Positions 1-9,728 are shown, counted from the first letter of the stretch. The stretch: DNA of 64,000 nucleotides from an uncultured Victivallales bacterium (GCA_944391115.1 CALXSJ010000001.1:191169-255168), one strand, 5' to 3'. A program made the numbers and translations. Notes: generated by a model from the letters alone, not told the origin.

Positions 1-656
1 ACGGTCCCGTCCGTGCCGAGAAGCCGGAACATGGTCCGCGCGGATTCTGAACCGTAAAGAGCCCGTTCGGTGAAATGCCGCTTCTTGCGCACTTCGGACT
101 TCCGGTCGTCGGAAAGGAAACCGTCCGCCGTCAGGGTTTCGGGAAACGCGCCGAAAACGAAGGCGATGTATTTCTTCGTGCTTTCGCGTCCGGCGAAAAG
201 AGAGGAAAGAACTGCGGCCGCCCCGGAATCTTTTGCCGCAATCGTGATGCCGGAAGTTTCACGGTCCAGCCGGTTCACGATGTGAAGCTCGCCGTATTTC
301 CGGCGCAGGAGATACCAGAGCGTGTGTTTGAAAAAACGCCCTGACGGATGCACGGGGAGCTGTCCGGGTTTGGCGACGGCAAGATAACGCTCGTTTTCCT
401 GAAGAAGCGTCCAGTTTTCATCGACCGGCGGTTCGGCGGCGGCTCCCGGATCGAAAGAGAGGCGGTCGCCCGTGCGCAGAAGCTTCGCGGCACGGGCCTC
501 GCGCCCGTTGATCCGGAGTTCGCCGCGGCGGATCGCATCGCACCATGCGCTGCGCGAACGGTAGGTGAAGCGCGTCCGCAGATAGTGATCGAGCCTCAGA
601 CCGTCGGCCTCAGGCCCGATCACGCTTTCGACGATGCGGCGTTCCTCTCCGAACAC
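1..656 (-). CDS. RluA-family 23S rRNA/tRNA pseudouridine synthase, 3' end outside window
   Basis: The minus-strand frame is open from a GTG at 656 to base 1, so only about 218 N-terminal residues are visible. Residues ~20-70 are an S4 RNA-binding domain (RLDHYLRTRF, then LRINGREARA). The RluA catalytic core follows, with VAKPGQLPVHPSG near residue 103 and the active-site motif NRLDRETSG; the Asp is the catalytic residue of this family, and the first position is Asn where His is usual. The order S4 then core fits RluC/RluD-type enzymes that isomerise uridines in large-subunit rRNA, but the target cannot be read from sequence. The start lies 8 bases after the ilvD stop, so the gene is probably cotranscribed with ilvD. 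There is no clear Shine-Dalgarno; the GTG is chosen because an in-frame stop lies just upstream. Confidence 0.87.
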   Translation of the reverse strand, partial: MFGEERRIVESVIGPEADGLRLDHYLRTRFTYRSRSAWCDAIRRGELRINGREARAAKLLRTGDRLSFDPGAAAEPPVDENWTLLQENERYLAVAKPGQLPVHPSGRFFKHTLWYLLRRKYGELHIVNRLDRETSGITIAAKDSGAAAVLSSLFAGRESTKKYIAFVFGAFPETLTADGFLSDDRKSEVRKKRHFTERALYGSESARTMFRLLGTDGT

Positions 657-664
657 GGCGCGCG

Positions 665-2347
665 TCAGTCAAGATCCGTCCTGAGAACCGCGCCGGTGTC
701 CGCGCTGGTCGCCAGAAGGGCATATTTCCGGAGCCATGACGACGTGGTCGAGGGTTTGCGCGGCTTCCAGGCCGCCCGGCGTTTCGCAAGTTCCTTTTCA
801 GGAACGTCGAGCGTGATTTTCCGTGCGGGAATGTCGATTTCGATCATGTCGCCGTTCTTAATCAGCGCGATGGTTCCGCCGGCCGCCGCTTCGGGACTGA
901 CGTGTCCGATGCAGGCGCCGCGCGTTCCGCCGCTGAAACGGCCGTCGGTTACGAGCGCAACCTTTTCCCCGAGTCCGCGTCCCATGATGTAGCTGGTCGG
1001 CGCGAGCATCTCCTGCATGCCGGGACCGCCCTTGGGCCCTTCGTAGCGGATGACGACAACGTCGCCTTCCTTGACCTTTCCGGCGAGAATGCCGGCTCCG
1101 GCCTCCTCCTCGCTTTCAAACACGACCGCCGGGCCTTTGTGCTTGAGCATCTTCGGGGAGACGCCCGCGGTTTTTACGACGCATCCCTTTTCGGCGAGAT
1201 TGCCGAAAAGAATGGAAAGTCCGCCGGATTTGCTGTAAGGATTGTCAAGTGTGTGGATGACACTGCCGTCGGCGTCCGCGGCGGCGGCGACAAGTTCGCC
1301 GATGGTCTTGCCGGAAACTGTCATCTTGTCGGGCTTGAAGAAGACGCCCTTCTGTTTGACGACCTCCTTGAGAATCGCCATGATGCCGCCTGCGCGGTGA
1401 ACGTCCTCAATATGGTAATTGCACGACGGGGAGACCTTGCAGATGTGCGGCGTGCTCTTGCTGATTCTGTCGATCTTTGCGAGGTCGAGCTTGATTCCTG
1501 CTTCGCGGGCGACCGCGAGGGTATGGAGGATGGTGTTGGAGCTTCCGCCCATCGCCATGTCAAGCGTGAGGGCGTTGTGGAAGGCGTCGGTGTCGGCGAT
1601 GTCGCGCGGGAGCGGGCCGTTTTCCTTCGCCATTTCGACGATGCGCTTTGCCGCGGCTTTCCAGAGTTTTCTGCGGTCATGACTGGTGGCGACGATTGTG
1701 CCGTTGCCGGGCAGGGCCAGCCCGAGGGCTTCGCAGAGGCAGTTCATGGAGTTTGCCGTGAACATGCCCGAACAGGAGCCGCAGGTCGGACAGGCCTTCT
1801 TTTCCAGTTCGTCAAGTCCTTTCTGATCGAGCTTTCCGACCTTCATTCTGCCGATTCCTTCAAAGATGGAGATCAGGTCGCAGGCGGTTCCGTCGGAGAG
1901 CTTTCCGGCTTCCATCGGGCCGCCGGAAGCGAAGATGGTCGGGATGTTGACGCGCATGGCGCCCATCAGCATGCCGGGAACGACCTTGTCGCAGTTCGGA
2001 ATGCAGATCATGGCGTCGAACGGATGGGCGGTCGCCATGGATTCGACGCAGTCGGCAATGAGTTCGCGGCTGGGGAGAGAGAATTTCATGCCCGGATGCC
2101 CCATCGCGATGCCGTCGCAGATTGCGATTGTATTGAATTCGAAGGGAACGCCGCCCGCCTTGCGGATCTCGTCACAGACGTATTTCCCGACCTTGTCGAG
2201 ATGACAGTGTCCGGGAACGACCGCGGAATAGGAGTTGCATACGCCGATGAAAGGCTTGGAAAAATCACGCTTTTTCAGACCCGTGGCCCGGAACAATGCC
2301 CGGTGCGGAGCCTTCTCCACTCCGCTTTTCATGATGTCACTTCTCAT
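665..2347 (-). CDS. ilvD: Dihydroxy-acid dehydratase (branched-chain amino acid synthesis)
   Basis: Converts 2,3-dihydroxy-isovalerate or -methylvalerate to the 2-oxo acids of valine and isoleucine synthesis; cytosolic Fe-S enzyme. The 560 residues match the family length of about 555-615. The three cluster cysteines are visible: C48 ([10 protein letters not shown]), C119 ([11 protein letters not shown]) and C192 ([14 protein letters not shown]). The C-terminus ends in the usual [14 protein letters not shown] block. A longer frame begins at 2401, but the ATG at 2347 has AAGGGG five bases upstream and starts exactly where family members start (MRSDIMKSG). It is divergent from ffh and lies upstream of the pseudouridine synthase gene. 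No other ilv gene is adjacent; ilvN is 50 kb away in this window. Confidence 0.97.
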   Translation of the reverse strand: MRSDIMKSGVEKAPHRALFRATGLKKRDFSKPFIGVCNSYSAVVPGHCHLDKVGKYVCDEIRKAGGVPFEFNTIAICDGIAMGHPGMKFSLPSRELIADCVESMATAHPFDAMICIPNCDKVVPGMLMGAMRVNIPTIFASGGPMEAGKLSDGTACDLISIFEGIGRMKVGKLDQKGLDELEKKACPTCGSCSGMFTANSMNCLCEALGLALPGNGTIVATSHDRRKLWKAAAKRIVEMAKENGPLPRDIADTDAFHNALTLDMAMGGSSNTILHTLAVAREAGIKLDLAKIDRISKSTPHICKVSPSCNYHIEDVHRAGGIMAILKEVVKQKGVFFKPDKMTVSGKTIGELVAAAADADGSVIHTLDNPYSKSGGLSILFGNLAEKGCVVKTAGVSPKMLKHKGPAVVFESEEEAGAGILAGKVKEGDVVVIRYEGPKGGPGMQEMLAPTSYIMGRGLGEKVALVTDGRFSGGTRGACIGHVSPEAAAGGTIALIKNGDMIEIDIPARKITLDVPEKELAKRRAAWKPRKPSTTSSWLRKYALLATSADTGAVLRTDLD

Positions 2348-2468
2348 TTTTTCCCCTTCAAATATGGCTTTGATGGTTGAAATTTTGCCGTAAAATGCCA
2401 TAATAACTGGTTAATTTCCTTTTTACGGTGTATTGTAATATAGCATCTTTTACATGGAGAACAATGAA

Positions 2469-3866
2469 ATGTTTGATAATCTTGCAAACAAATTGCAGTC
2501 CGCTCTGAAGCATCTGCGCGGCCAGGCGGTGATTTCGGAATCGAACATCGCTCCGGCCATGAGCGATATCCGCGAGGCGCTGCTTGAGGCGGACGTCAAT
2601 ATCGAAATTGCCGACGAATTCGTGAAGAGGGTGTCCGCCGAATGTCTCGGAGAGGCGGTTCTCCGGAGCGTTACGCCGGGACAGCAGGCGGTCAAGATCG
2701 TCTATGACAAACTGGTCGAGTTCCTCGGGGAATCCGAAGCTCCGCTTGCGGACGGGCAGTCCCCGAACATCATCATGATGGTCGGTCTTCACGGAAGCGG
2801 CAAGACGACAACGAGCGCCAAGCTTGCGCTCAACCTGAAAAAGCGCAATAAAAAAGTCATGATGGCGGCCTGCGACGTCTACCGGCCCGCCGCGATCGAC
2901 CAGCTGGAGATTCTGGGAAAGGAGATCGGAGTGCCCGTTTATGCCGAACGCGGCAATCCGGATGTCGCCGCCATTGCGCAGAACGCCGTCGCGGAAGCGA
3001 GACGCGGTCTGGCGGACTATCTGATTCTCGATACCGCGGGACGCCTTCAGATCGACACCCCGATGGTTCAGGAGCTGATCCGGCTGCGCCAGATCACGCA
3101 TGCGGGCGAGATCCTGCTCGTCGCCGACGCCGCACTCGGACAGCAGGCGGTTTCAGTGGCGAAACACTTCAATGACGCACTTCAGCTGACCGGCGTGGTG
3201 CTGACGAAACTGGACGGAGACGCCCGCGGCGGCGCGGCGTTTTCAATCCGGCACGTCACCGGCTGCCCTGTGAAATTTGTCGGCATCGGCGAGAAGCTTG
3301 ACAATCTTGACGTGTTTCACCCCGACCGCATGGCCTCGAGAATTCTCGGCATGGGCGACATTGTCACGCTGGTCGAGAAGGCCGCCGAGGAAATTGACCG
3401 GGAAGAGGCGGAGAAACTGCAGGAGAAGCTCCGGAAAAATGAATTTGACCTGAATGATTTTCTTTCCCAGCTGCGCCAGATGTCGCGTCTCGGCGGCATT
3501 GAGAACATTCTCAAGTTTCTGCCCGGCGGGGACAAGCTTGCCGGAATGTCCGAACTGGATCCGAAGCAGTTCAAGGGCATGGAGGCGATCATCTGCTCCA
3601 TGACCGCGGCGGAGCGCGCCAATGCCGAACTGATCGACAACAGACGCAAGCTCCGGATTGCCAAAGGATCCGGCCGCCCGGTCGAGGAGGTCAACCGCCT
3701 GGTCAAGCAGTTCCTGATGATGAAGAACATGATGAAGCGCACGGGCCTGCTCGGACGCATGATGTCCGGTGCGGCTCCGCTTACGATGGGGATGCCGGGC
3801 TTCCGGGCGCCCGCGCGGCGCGGAAGCAACTATACGCCGCCGAAGAAAAAACGCAGAAAACACTGA
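2469..3866 (+). CDS. ffh: Signal recognition particle protein Ffh (SRP54)
   Basis: GTPase of the signal recognition particle; binds 4.5S RNA and the signal peptides of nascent inner-membrane proteins and hands them to FtsY. The 465 residues show the N domain (1-95), the G domain with P-loop GLHGSGKT at 106-113, DTAGR at 188-192 and TKLDG at 246-250, and the methionine-rich M domain (KNMMKRTGLLGRMMSG near the end) with a basic tail. The ATG at 2469 is preferred over one at 2454: GGAG lies 9 bases upstream of it and family proteins start MFDNL. It heads a plus-strand run with lpxB 30 bases downstream. Confidence 0.97.
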   Translation: MFDNLANKLQSALKHLRGQAVISESNIAPAMSDIREALLEADVNIEIADEFVKRVSAECLGEAVLRSVTPGQQAVKIVYDKLVEFLGESEAPLADGQSPNIIMMVGLHGSGKTTTSAKLALNLKKRNKKVMMAACDVYRPAAIDQLEILGKEIGVPVYAERGNPDVAAIAQNAVAEARRGLADYLILDTAGRLQIDTPMVQELIRLRQITHAGEILLVADAALGQQAVSVAKHFNDALQLTGVVLTKLDGDARGGAAFSIRHVTGCPVKFVGIGEKLDNLDVFHPDRMASRILGMGDIVTLVEKAAEEIDREEAEKLQEKLRKNEFDLNDFLSQLRQMSRLGGIENILKFLPGGDKLAGMSELDPKQFKGMEAIICSMTAAERANAELIDNRRKLRIAKGSGRPVEEVNRLVKQFLMMKNMMKRTGLLGRMMSGAAPLTMGMPGFRAPARRGSNYTPPKKKRRKH

Positions 3867-3896
3867 TCTGCGGAGAAGTGCGGAGGAACAGGACTG

Positions 3897-5084
3897 ATGA
3901 AAGAAGACAGGAAAACATCGCCGCTGATCTGGATTGTCGCGGGGGAATCCTCCGGTGATCTCTATGGAGCGCGTCTTGCCGCAGACATCCGGAAAATCCG
4001 TCCGGACGCGGCAATCGAAGGAATGGGAGGCGTCCGGATGAAGGAGGCCGGCGTCGAGATTCTGGTCGATTCCACGGAACTTGGCGTGATCGGTCTGATC
4101 GAAGTGCTCGGTTCGATTTTCAAGTTTGTCAGAATCATGTTTTATCTCCTCTGCGAGGCGAAGCGCCGGCGTCCGGACGCGGTTGTCCTGATCGACTATC
4201 CCGGATTCAATATCCGCTTTGCGAAGCGCCTGAAAAAAGCGGGCATTCCGGTGGTCTGGTACATCAGCCCGCAGGTCTGGGTGTGGCGCAAGTCGAACAT
4301 TCCGAAACTGGCGCGCTACTGCACGAAAATGATGGTGATCTTCCCGTTTGAGGTGGATGTTTACAAAGGCAGCGGGCTGGATGTGGAGTTTGTCGGGCAT
4401 CCGCTGGTGGAGATCGTCCGGGAACGGCGTGATCCTTCGCTGCACCGGGATCCGAAGCGCGTCCTGCTTCTGCCCGGCAGCCGCCGGAGTGAAACCAAAC
4501 GGCTGCTTTTTCCGATGCTGGAAACCGTTGCCATTCTGAAACAGCGTCATCCGGACCTGAAATTTGAGATTGCGACGCCGCGCGAGAAGGTCCGCGCCGA
4601 TGTGGAGAACGACATGCGGGAATTCATTATGAAGCATCCGGACGCGGTGCTGCCGGAGATCCGCGTGCTCTGCGGAAAAACCGCCGAATGTCTTCAGACC
4701 TGCACGGCGGGGCTTGCGGCTTCGGGAACGGTCACGGTGGAGTGCGCCATTGCCGGACTTCCGCTGGTGGTGGCATACCGTCTGAATCCGGTGACGTTCC
4801 TGCTTGCGCGCCTGATTATCCGCAGACTTTTCCGGAATGCGTTCACAATGCCGAACATCATTCTCAACCGCAAGGTGTTCGAGGAGTTTCTCCAGTTTCA
4901 GGTGGTGCCGGAGGATCTCGCGGAGGCGATGGAACGGATTCTCCCCGGCGGGGAGCGCCGCGCACAGGCTGACGCGGACATGGAGGAGATGGTCCGCGAA
5001 ATTGAAGGCGGCGTCCGGGGCGCGGGGAGGAATGCCGCTCTTGCCGTGCTTCAGGTCGCAGATTCCGCGCACGGGAGAGAGTAA
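3897..5084 (+). CDS. lpxB: Lipid-A-disaccharide synthase
   Basis: Glycosyltransferase (GT19) that joins UDP-2,3-diacylglucosamine and lipid X into lipid A disaccharide on the inner face of the inner membrane. The 395 residues are typical. Diagnostic segments are VAGESSGDLYGARL at the start, VVLIDYPGFNIRFAK, WYISPQVWVWRKSN, VEFVGHPLVE and LLPGSRRSE. The ATG at 3897 is preceded by GGAGGAA. The gene shows that this organism makes lipid A. It follows ffh closely, while other lpx genes are not in the window. Confidence 0.96.
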   Translation: MKEDRKTSPLIWIVAGESSGDLYGARLAADIRKIRPDAAIEGMGGVRMKEAGVEILVDSTELGVIGLIEVLGSIFKFVRIMFYLLCEAKRRRPDAVVLIDYPGFNIRFAKRLKKAGIPVVWYISPQVWVWRKSNIPKLARYCTKMMVIFPFEVDVYKGSGLDVEFVGHPLVEIVRERRDPSLHRDPKRVLLLPGSRRSETKRLLFPMLETVAILKQRHPDLKFEIATPREKVRADVENDMREFIMKHPDAVLPEIRVLCGKTAECLQTCTAGLAASGTVTVECAIAGLPLVVAYRLNPVTFLLARLIIRRLFRNAFTMPNIILNRKVFEEFLQFQVVPEDLAEAMERILPGGERRAQADADMEEMVREIEGGVRGAGRNAALAVLQVADSAHGRE

Positions 5085-5212
5085 TGTCTGAGCCGCGTTC
5101 CGGAACTGCATTTTTCCGGATTGCTTCTGAAAAGTCGTTTGCGCCGTTTGTATTTTGCACTTCGGCATGTAATTTTATGAGATAATTTTTTGCAACGGAG
5201 GAAAGACGCGAA

Positions 5213-6175
5213 ATGAAGTTTCTCATCACAGGCGGCGCAGGGTTCATCGGGAGTCATCTGACGGAGGCTCTGCTTGCGGACGGTCACAGGGTTGCCGTCA
5301 TGGATGATTTTTCCACGGGTTCGCGCGAAAATCTCGCCGCCGTTTCCGGAAATCCCGCGCTGACGGTTTATGAGGAGGACATTACCAGGAGTTCCCATCT
5401 TGAACCGCTGATCCGGGAGTCGGACTGTGTCATTCATCTTGCGGCGGCGGTCGGCGTGGAGCTTGTCGTGCATGATCCGGTCCGGACGATCCGCACCAAC
5501 GTCGAGGGAACGGACAAGGTTCTGACCTGCGCCGCGGAGTGTTCCCGACGCTGCATTGTGGCATCCACAAGCGAAGTGTACGGGAAATCCGAGAAGCCGT
5601 TCTTTCAGGAGACGGACGATCTCCGCATCGGCCCTTCCACCAATTCCCGCTGGTCTTACGCGTGCAGCAAGCTGCTGGACGAGTTTCTGCTGATGGCCTT
5701 TTACCGGAACCGGGGACTGCCCGGCACCGTGGTGCGTTTCTTCAATACCGTCGGACCGCGTCAGACCGGGCGCTACGGGATGGTGTTGCCGCGTTTTGTG
5801 TCCGCCGCTTTGAAGGGGGAACCTTTAAGCGTCTACGGAACCGGGGAGCAGACACGCTGCTTCTGCCATGTCCGGGATGTGGTCCGCGCGCTGAAACTTC
5901 TGATTCCGGCGGAGCGCTCTTACGGGAAAGTGTTCAATATCGGCACTTCGCGGAGAATTTCCATCCGGCAGCTTGCCGAACTTGTGATTGAACGCACACG
6001 TTCCGCCTCGCCGATCCGGAAGGTCTCCTACGAGGAGGCCTACGAGCCGGGATTCGAGGATATGATGAACCGTGCGCCGGACTGTGCGGCAATCCGGGAA
6101 CTCTGCGGCTGGACGCCGGAGATTGAACTGGAACAGATCATCGACGATGTGATCGCCTATATGAAATCGAAATGA
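5213..6175 (+). CDS. NAD-dependent sugar-nucleotide epimerase/dehydratase (extended SDR)
   Basis: Extended short-chain dehydrogenase of 320 residues acting on a nucleotide sugar. The Rossmann motif TGGAGFIGSH is at residues 6-15, the catalytic pair is YACSK (Tyr and Lys) in the context NSRWSYACSK, and a Thr-Ser-Glu triplet (STSEVYGK) sits in the expected place. The pattern VRFFNTVGPRQTGRYG and QTRCFCHVRDVV is close to UDP-glucuronate decarboxylase or UDP-glucose 4-epimerase-like proteins; the substrate cannot be fixed. The ATG at 5213 has GGAGGAAAG upstream. It lies between lpxB and an alcohol dehydrogenase, so an envelope-sugar role is plausible. Confidence 0.9.
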   Translation: MKFLITGGAGFIGSHLTEALLADGHRVAVMDDFSTGSRENLAAVSGNPALTVYEEDITRSSHLEPLIRESDCVIHLAAAVGVELVVHDPVRTIRTNVEGTDKVLTCAAECSRRCIVASTSEVYGKSEKPFFQETDDLRIGPSTNSRWSYACSKLLDEFLLMAFYRNRGLPGTVVRFFNTVGPRQTGRYGMVLPRFVSAALKGEPLSVYGTGEQTRCFCHVRDVVRALKLLIPAERSYGKVFNIGTSRRISIRQLAELVIERTRSASPIRKVSYEEAYEPGFEDMMNRAPDCAAIRELCGWTPEIELEQIIDDVIAYMKSK

Positions 6176-6202
6176 CGCCTCGGCGGGAACAGGGAGGAAA
6201 TC

Positions 6203-7414
6203 ATGGACGGAACTGAATGCGGACTGAAATACGAAGCGATGCTGGAACAGTATCCTGATACGGAAATCATTTTCGGTTCCGGAGCGGCGGAACAGTTCGG
6301 GGAATTGCTGAATGCGGAAAAAGCCTCCTCGGTTCTGGTGTTCACCGGAAGCACCAGGGGGGCGGCGGCGAAGGCGATGCCCGAACTGCAGGACACGATG
6401 AGCTATATGAACCTGGATTTCCGCTTTTCGATGGATATCCCCGCGGAACCGGTGGTCGCGGATGTCCGCGGCATGGTGAAGGTTCTGGAGGAGGAAAAAC
6501 CGCAGTTTGTGGCGGCGCTCGGCGGCGGAAGCGTAATGGATGCCGCGAAGGCCGCGTTCCTGTCCTGGCAGTCCGGACTTGACGTGACCGAACTCTTCGG
6601 CGTCAATCAGGCCGCGCTGAAATGTCCCGGGAAAACATTCCGGCGCGTCATCTGTCTGCCGACGACCGCCGGAACCGGTTCCGAAGCGACGCCTTATGCC
6701 AATATCGTAGATCCCGATTCTCATGTCAAAAAGCTCATCATGGAGGAGCAGATCATTCCTTCACATGCGTTTGTCGATCCGGAATACACCGTCTCCATGC
6801 CGAAACACCTGACGCTTGTGACGGCCCTTGACGCCATGGTGCACTCGGTGGAGAGCATTCTGAACCGGAACGCGCCCTCGGCGCATCCGGACAGTCTGGA
6901 ATGGGGAAAGGAGTCGATCCGCCTGATCGTGCGCGCTCTGCCGGTCGTTCTGAAATCTCCGGGCAACATTGTCGCCCGCGGATGCGTTTCCGCCGCGGCC
7001 ACGCTCGGCGGCATGTGTATCCGGAACCGTCCGACTTCCCTGCCGCATCTGTGCAGTTTTTCGCTTTACGGAAGAATTCCGCACGGACTTGCCGTTGCCG
7101 CGCTGCTGATTCCGTTCTGGCGCTACTATCTCGGGGACAAGGCCGTGCGGGAGTCCACGATGGAAATGGCGGGACTCTTTTCCCGCACTGTCGAAAAAAC
7201 GCCGGAGGAGGTTGTTGATTCCTGCGCGAAGTTCCTTGTCGCCTGCGGCGGACCGGGGAAACTCTCCGAAGTGGAGGGGCTTGACCGTTCCGTTATTGCC
7301 AAAATCGCCGCGGACGCCGTTCTGAACCCGATGAAACTGCAGAGCTGTCCCCGTCCCATGACTCCGGACAGGGCCGAAGCGCTCATTACCGGAATTCTTG
7401 AAAAGGCGTGGTGA
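6203..7414 (+). CDS. Iron-containing alcohol dehydrogenase family protein
   Basis: Group III metal-dependent alcohol dehydrogenase, 403 residues. GGGS at 107-110 and TTAGTGSE at 154-161 bind NAD(P). The four likely metal ligands are D210 and H214 (TALDAMVHSVES), H282 and H294 (LPHLCSFSLYGRIPHG), with spacing close to FucO. The substrate is unknown. It stands 4 bases before a glycerate 2-kinase, so a role in reducing a short aldehyde or keto-acid (for example tartronate semialdehyde) is possible, but this is inference from context only. The ATG has AGGGAGGAAATC directly upstream. Confidence 0.92.
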   Translation: MDGTECGLKYEAMLEQYPDTEIIFGSGAAEQFGELLNAEKASSVLVFTGSTRGAAAKAMPELQDTMSYMNLDFRFSMDIPAEPVVADVRGMVKVLEEEKPQFVAALGGGSVMDAAKAAFLSWQSGLDVTELFGVNQAALKCPGKTFRRVICLPTTAGTGSEATPYANIVDPDSHVKKLIMEEQIIPSHAFVDPEYTVSMPKHLTLVTALDAMVHSVESILNRNAPSAHPDSLEWGKESIRLIVRALPVVLKSPGNIVARGCVSAAATLGGMCIRNRPTSLPHLCSFSLYGRIPHGLAVAALLIPFWRYYLGDKAVRESTMEMAGLFSRTVEKTPEEVVDSCAKFLVACGGPGKLSEVEGLDRSVIAKIAADAVLNPMKLQSCPRPMTPDRAEALITGILEKAW

Positions 7415-7418
7415 ATCC

Positions 7419-8561
7419 GTGAAAATCATTCTTGCTCCCGATAAGTTCAAGGGGAACATGACGAGTCCTGAAGTTTGCGCGGTTCTCCGGAATGCGTTTC
7501 TTGCCGTGATGCCCGATGCGGAGATCATTGCGCTTCCGATGGCCGACGGCGGCGAAGGCACCGTGGATGCCGTCGTCGCCGCGTCCGGCGGAGAGATCCG
7601 CACCGCGGAGGTGACGGGACCTCTCGGGGAACCGGTCACCGCCCGCTTCGGTCTCTGCAACGGGGGAAAAAGCGGTGTTCTGGAAATGTCGTCGGCCAGC
7701 GGCCTTGCTCTGATTCCGCCGGAAAAACGCAATCCCATGCGGGCGACAACCCGCGGGACGGGCGAACTGCTGTCCGCTTTGCTGGACTGCGGCGTGGAGG
7801 ATCTTACGATCGGTATCGGCGGCAGCGCCACGGTTGACGGCGGGGCGGGGATGGCGCAGGCGCTCGGCTACCGCCTGCGGTCCGCCGATGGGAAAGATCT
7901 GCCGCCCGGAGCGGAGTTTCTGGCGAAGCTGGCTTCGATCGACGCGTCGGAAGCCGATCCGCGGATTTTCCGGACCAGAATCCGGATTGCCTGCGATGTC
8001 ACCAATCCGCTGCTCGGTCCCTGCGGCGCGGCGGCGGTTTACGGCCCCCAGAAAGGCGCCACGCCTGAAATGGTCTCCGCGCTGGAACGGGGACTTTCCG
8101 TTCTGGCGGATCTCTGGCTGAAAAACGGGATGCTTGACAGCGTCGGGCACCCCGGCGACGGCGCTGCGGGCGGACTCGGCGCGGGACTGCGCGCTTTCTG
8201 CCGCGCGAAACCTGTTTCCGGAGCGAAGCTGATTATGGACATGCTCGGATTGCGAAACCATCTTGCGGGTGCGGATCTCCTGATTACCGGGGAAGGCTGC
8301 ACGGATTCCCAGACGGAATCCGGCAAACTCTGTTCCGAGGTCGCTGCGGCGGCGAAGGAGCATTCCGTGCCGGTCCTGCTGCTTTCCGGAGCTTTGAAAG
8401 GCGAGCCCGCAGCCTTCGCGAAAACATTTGATTATGCTTTCAGTACGTCAAGCGGCGCGCATGCTTCCATCGCCGAAGCGGTGCGCGCCGGAAAGGACGA
8501 TCTCTATTTTACCGCCCTGAACCTGGCGAAACTGATTCATGCGGGAGTCTGCGGAAAATGA
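7419..8561 (+). CDS. Glycerate 2-kinase (GlxK/GarK family)
   Basis: Phosphorylates D-glycerate, normally at the 2 position in this family, feeding glycolysis. The 380 residues begin with KIILAPDKFKGNMTS, the family signature, followed by ALPMADGGEGTVDA and IGIGGSATVDGGAGMAQA; ITGEGCTDSQTESGK is the conserved C-terminal block. The GTG at 7419 is chosen over an ATG at 7398, which lies inside the preceding gene and would add seven residues before the conserved start. The gene overlaps gmk by four bases (ATGA), implying translational coupling. Confidence 0.95.
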   Translation: MKIILAPDKFKGNMTSPEVCAVLRNAFLAVMPDAEIIALPMADGGEGTVDAVVAASGGEIRTAEVTGPLGEPVTARFGLCNGGKSGVLEMSSASGLALIPPEKRNPMRATTRGTGELLSALLDCGVEDLTIGIGGSATVDGGAGMAQALGYRLRSADGKDLPPGAEFLAKLASIDASEADPRIFRTRIRIACDVTNPLLGPCGAAAVYGPQKGATPEMVSALERGLSVLADLWLKNGMLDSVGHPGDGAAGGLGAGLRAFCRAKPVSGAKLIMDMLGLRNHLAGADLLITGEGCTDSQTESGKLCSEVAAAAKEHSVPVLLLSGALKGEPAAFAKTFDYAFSTSSGAHASIAEAVRAGKDDLYFTALNLAKLIHAGVCGK

Positions 8562-9190
8562 AAAAAACTCTGCGATACGGAATGCTTCTGATTGTTTCCG
8601 GCCCGAGCGGCTCCGGAAAATCCACGCTTGCAAAACGGATGTTCGAACGGTTCTCCGGAATGGAGTTTTCCGTTTCCTGCACCACACGCGCGATGCGTCC
8701 CGGCGAGGTGGCCGGGCGCGACTATCACTTCCTTTCGGAGGAACAGTTCCGGCGGCATGTCGAAGCGGGAGACTTCATGGAGTTCGCCACTGTGCACGGG
8801 AATCGTTACGGCACACTGAAATCCGAAGTGATCTCCCGCGTGGAGAACGGAATCGACGTGCTGCTTGACATCGACGTACAGGGCGCGCTCCAGATCCGGA
8901 AACTTGCGGAGACAGATCCCTTTTTCGCGCGCAGTCTCGAGACTGTGTTTGTGACGCCGCCGAGCCATGCGGAACTGGAAAAGCGTCTGCGCGGACGCGG
9001 CACAGACGCCCCCGAGGTCATTGCGCGCCGTCTCGCCAATTCCAAACGGGAACTGGAATTCTGGCGCGAATACAAGTATATTATCGTGAACGACGAGCTG
9101 TCCGTTGCGGAGGAGGCGCTGGGCGCTCTGATCCAGTCCTTCCGCCTGTCGAGCGCCAGATTAAAGGAGCCGCCATTTGATGAATGCTGA
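8558..9190 (+). CDS. gmk: Guanylate kinase
   Basis: Converts GMP and ATP to GDP and ADP; essential and cytosolic. The 210 residues contain the P-loop SGPSGSGKST, the GMP-binding segment SCTTRAMRPGEVAGRDY and the lid motif YGTLKSEV, then VLLDIDVQGALQIRK. Length is usual. The start overlaps the glycerate kinase stop and the gene overlaps coaC by 11 bases. In many bacteria gmk is followed by rpoZ and coaBC; here rpoZ is missing between gmk and coaC. Confidence 0.97.
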   Translation: MKKTLRYGMLLIVSGPSGSGKSTLAKRMFERFSGMEFSVSCTTRAMRPGEVAGRDYHFLSEEQFRRHVEAGDFMEFATVHGNRYGTLKSEVISRVENGIDVLLDIDVQGALQIRKLAETDPFFARSLETVFVTPPSHAELEKRLRGRGTDAPEVIARRLANSKRELEFWREYKYIIVNDELSVAEEALGALIQSFRLSSARLKEPPFDEC

Positions 9191-9728
9191 AAAAAAGAAA
9201 AAAATCATTCTGGGAGTGACCGGGGGAATCGCCGCCTACAAAAGCGCGGAACTCTGCAGTCTGCTCTGCAAAGCCTCGTACGATGTGCATGTCATCATGA
9301 CTGCGAATGCGCAGAAACTGATGACGGAACGCTGTTTCCTGACACTGTCGCGCAATCCCGTGATCTGCAATCTCTGGGATGTTCCGGAGTGGAGGCCGGA
9401 ACACATTGAACTTTCCGAATCGGCCGATCTTCTGGTGGTTGCGCCGTGCACGGCGAACTTCATCGGCAAGTATACGCATGGAATCGCGGACGACGCGCTG
9501 ACGACGACCGCGATGGCATTCCGCGGCAAAGTTCTGCTGGCTCCGGCGATGAACACGAGAATGTGGGAGTCTCCCGCGTTACAGGAGAACTGCGCCATTC
9601 TCAAGTCGCGCGGCGTCTTTTTCATCGGTCCCGAGAGCGGGCGTCTTGCGTGCGGGGATGTCGGACCTGGCCGGATGTCCGAAGCCGCTGATATCGCCGA
9701 AGAGGTCAAACGCCTTCTGGACAGTTGA
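9180..9728 (+). CDS. coaC: Phosphopantothenoylcysteine decarboxylase, CoaC only
   Basis: FMN-dependent decarboxylation of 4'-phosphopantothenoylcysteine in coenzyme A synthesis. The 182 residues cover the flavoprotein domain only: GVTGGIAAYKSAEL, the catalytic His context PEHIELSE, VAPCTANFIGKYTHGIADD, the PAMNTRMW motif and GRLACGDVGPGRM. Most bacteria fuse this to the CoaB synthetase domain in a ~400-residue protein; here a stop follows the CoaC domain and no CoaB domain follows on either strand. A TTG at 9177 is also in frame, but the ATG at 9180 is preferred, 10 bases after AAAGGAG. Confidence 0.93.
   Translation: MNAEKKKKIILGVTGGIAAYKSAELCSLLCKASYDVHVIMTANAQKLMTERCFLTLSRNPVICNLWDVPEWRPEHIELSESADLLVVAPCTANFIGKYTHGIADDALTTTAMAFRGKVLLAPAMNTRMWESPALQENCAILKSRGVFFIGPESGRLACGDVGPGRMSEAADIAEEVKRLLDS

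Noticed and set aside
902-2380. Long plus-strand open frame (492 codons) opposite ilvD
   Set aside because: Exact antisense of a certain gene, with no protein-like pattern; GC-rich codon structure creates it.
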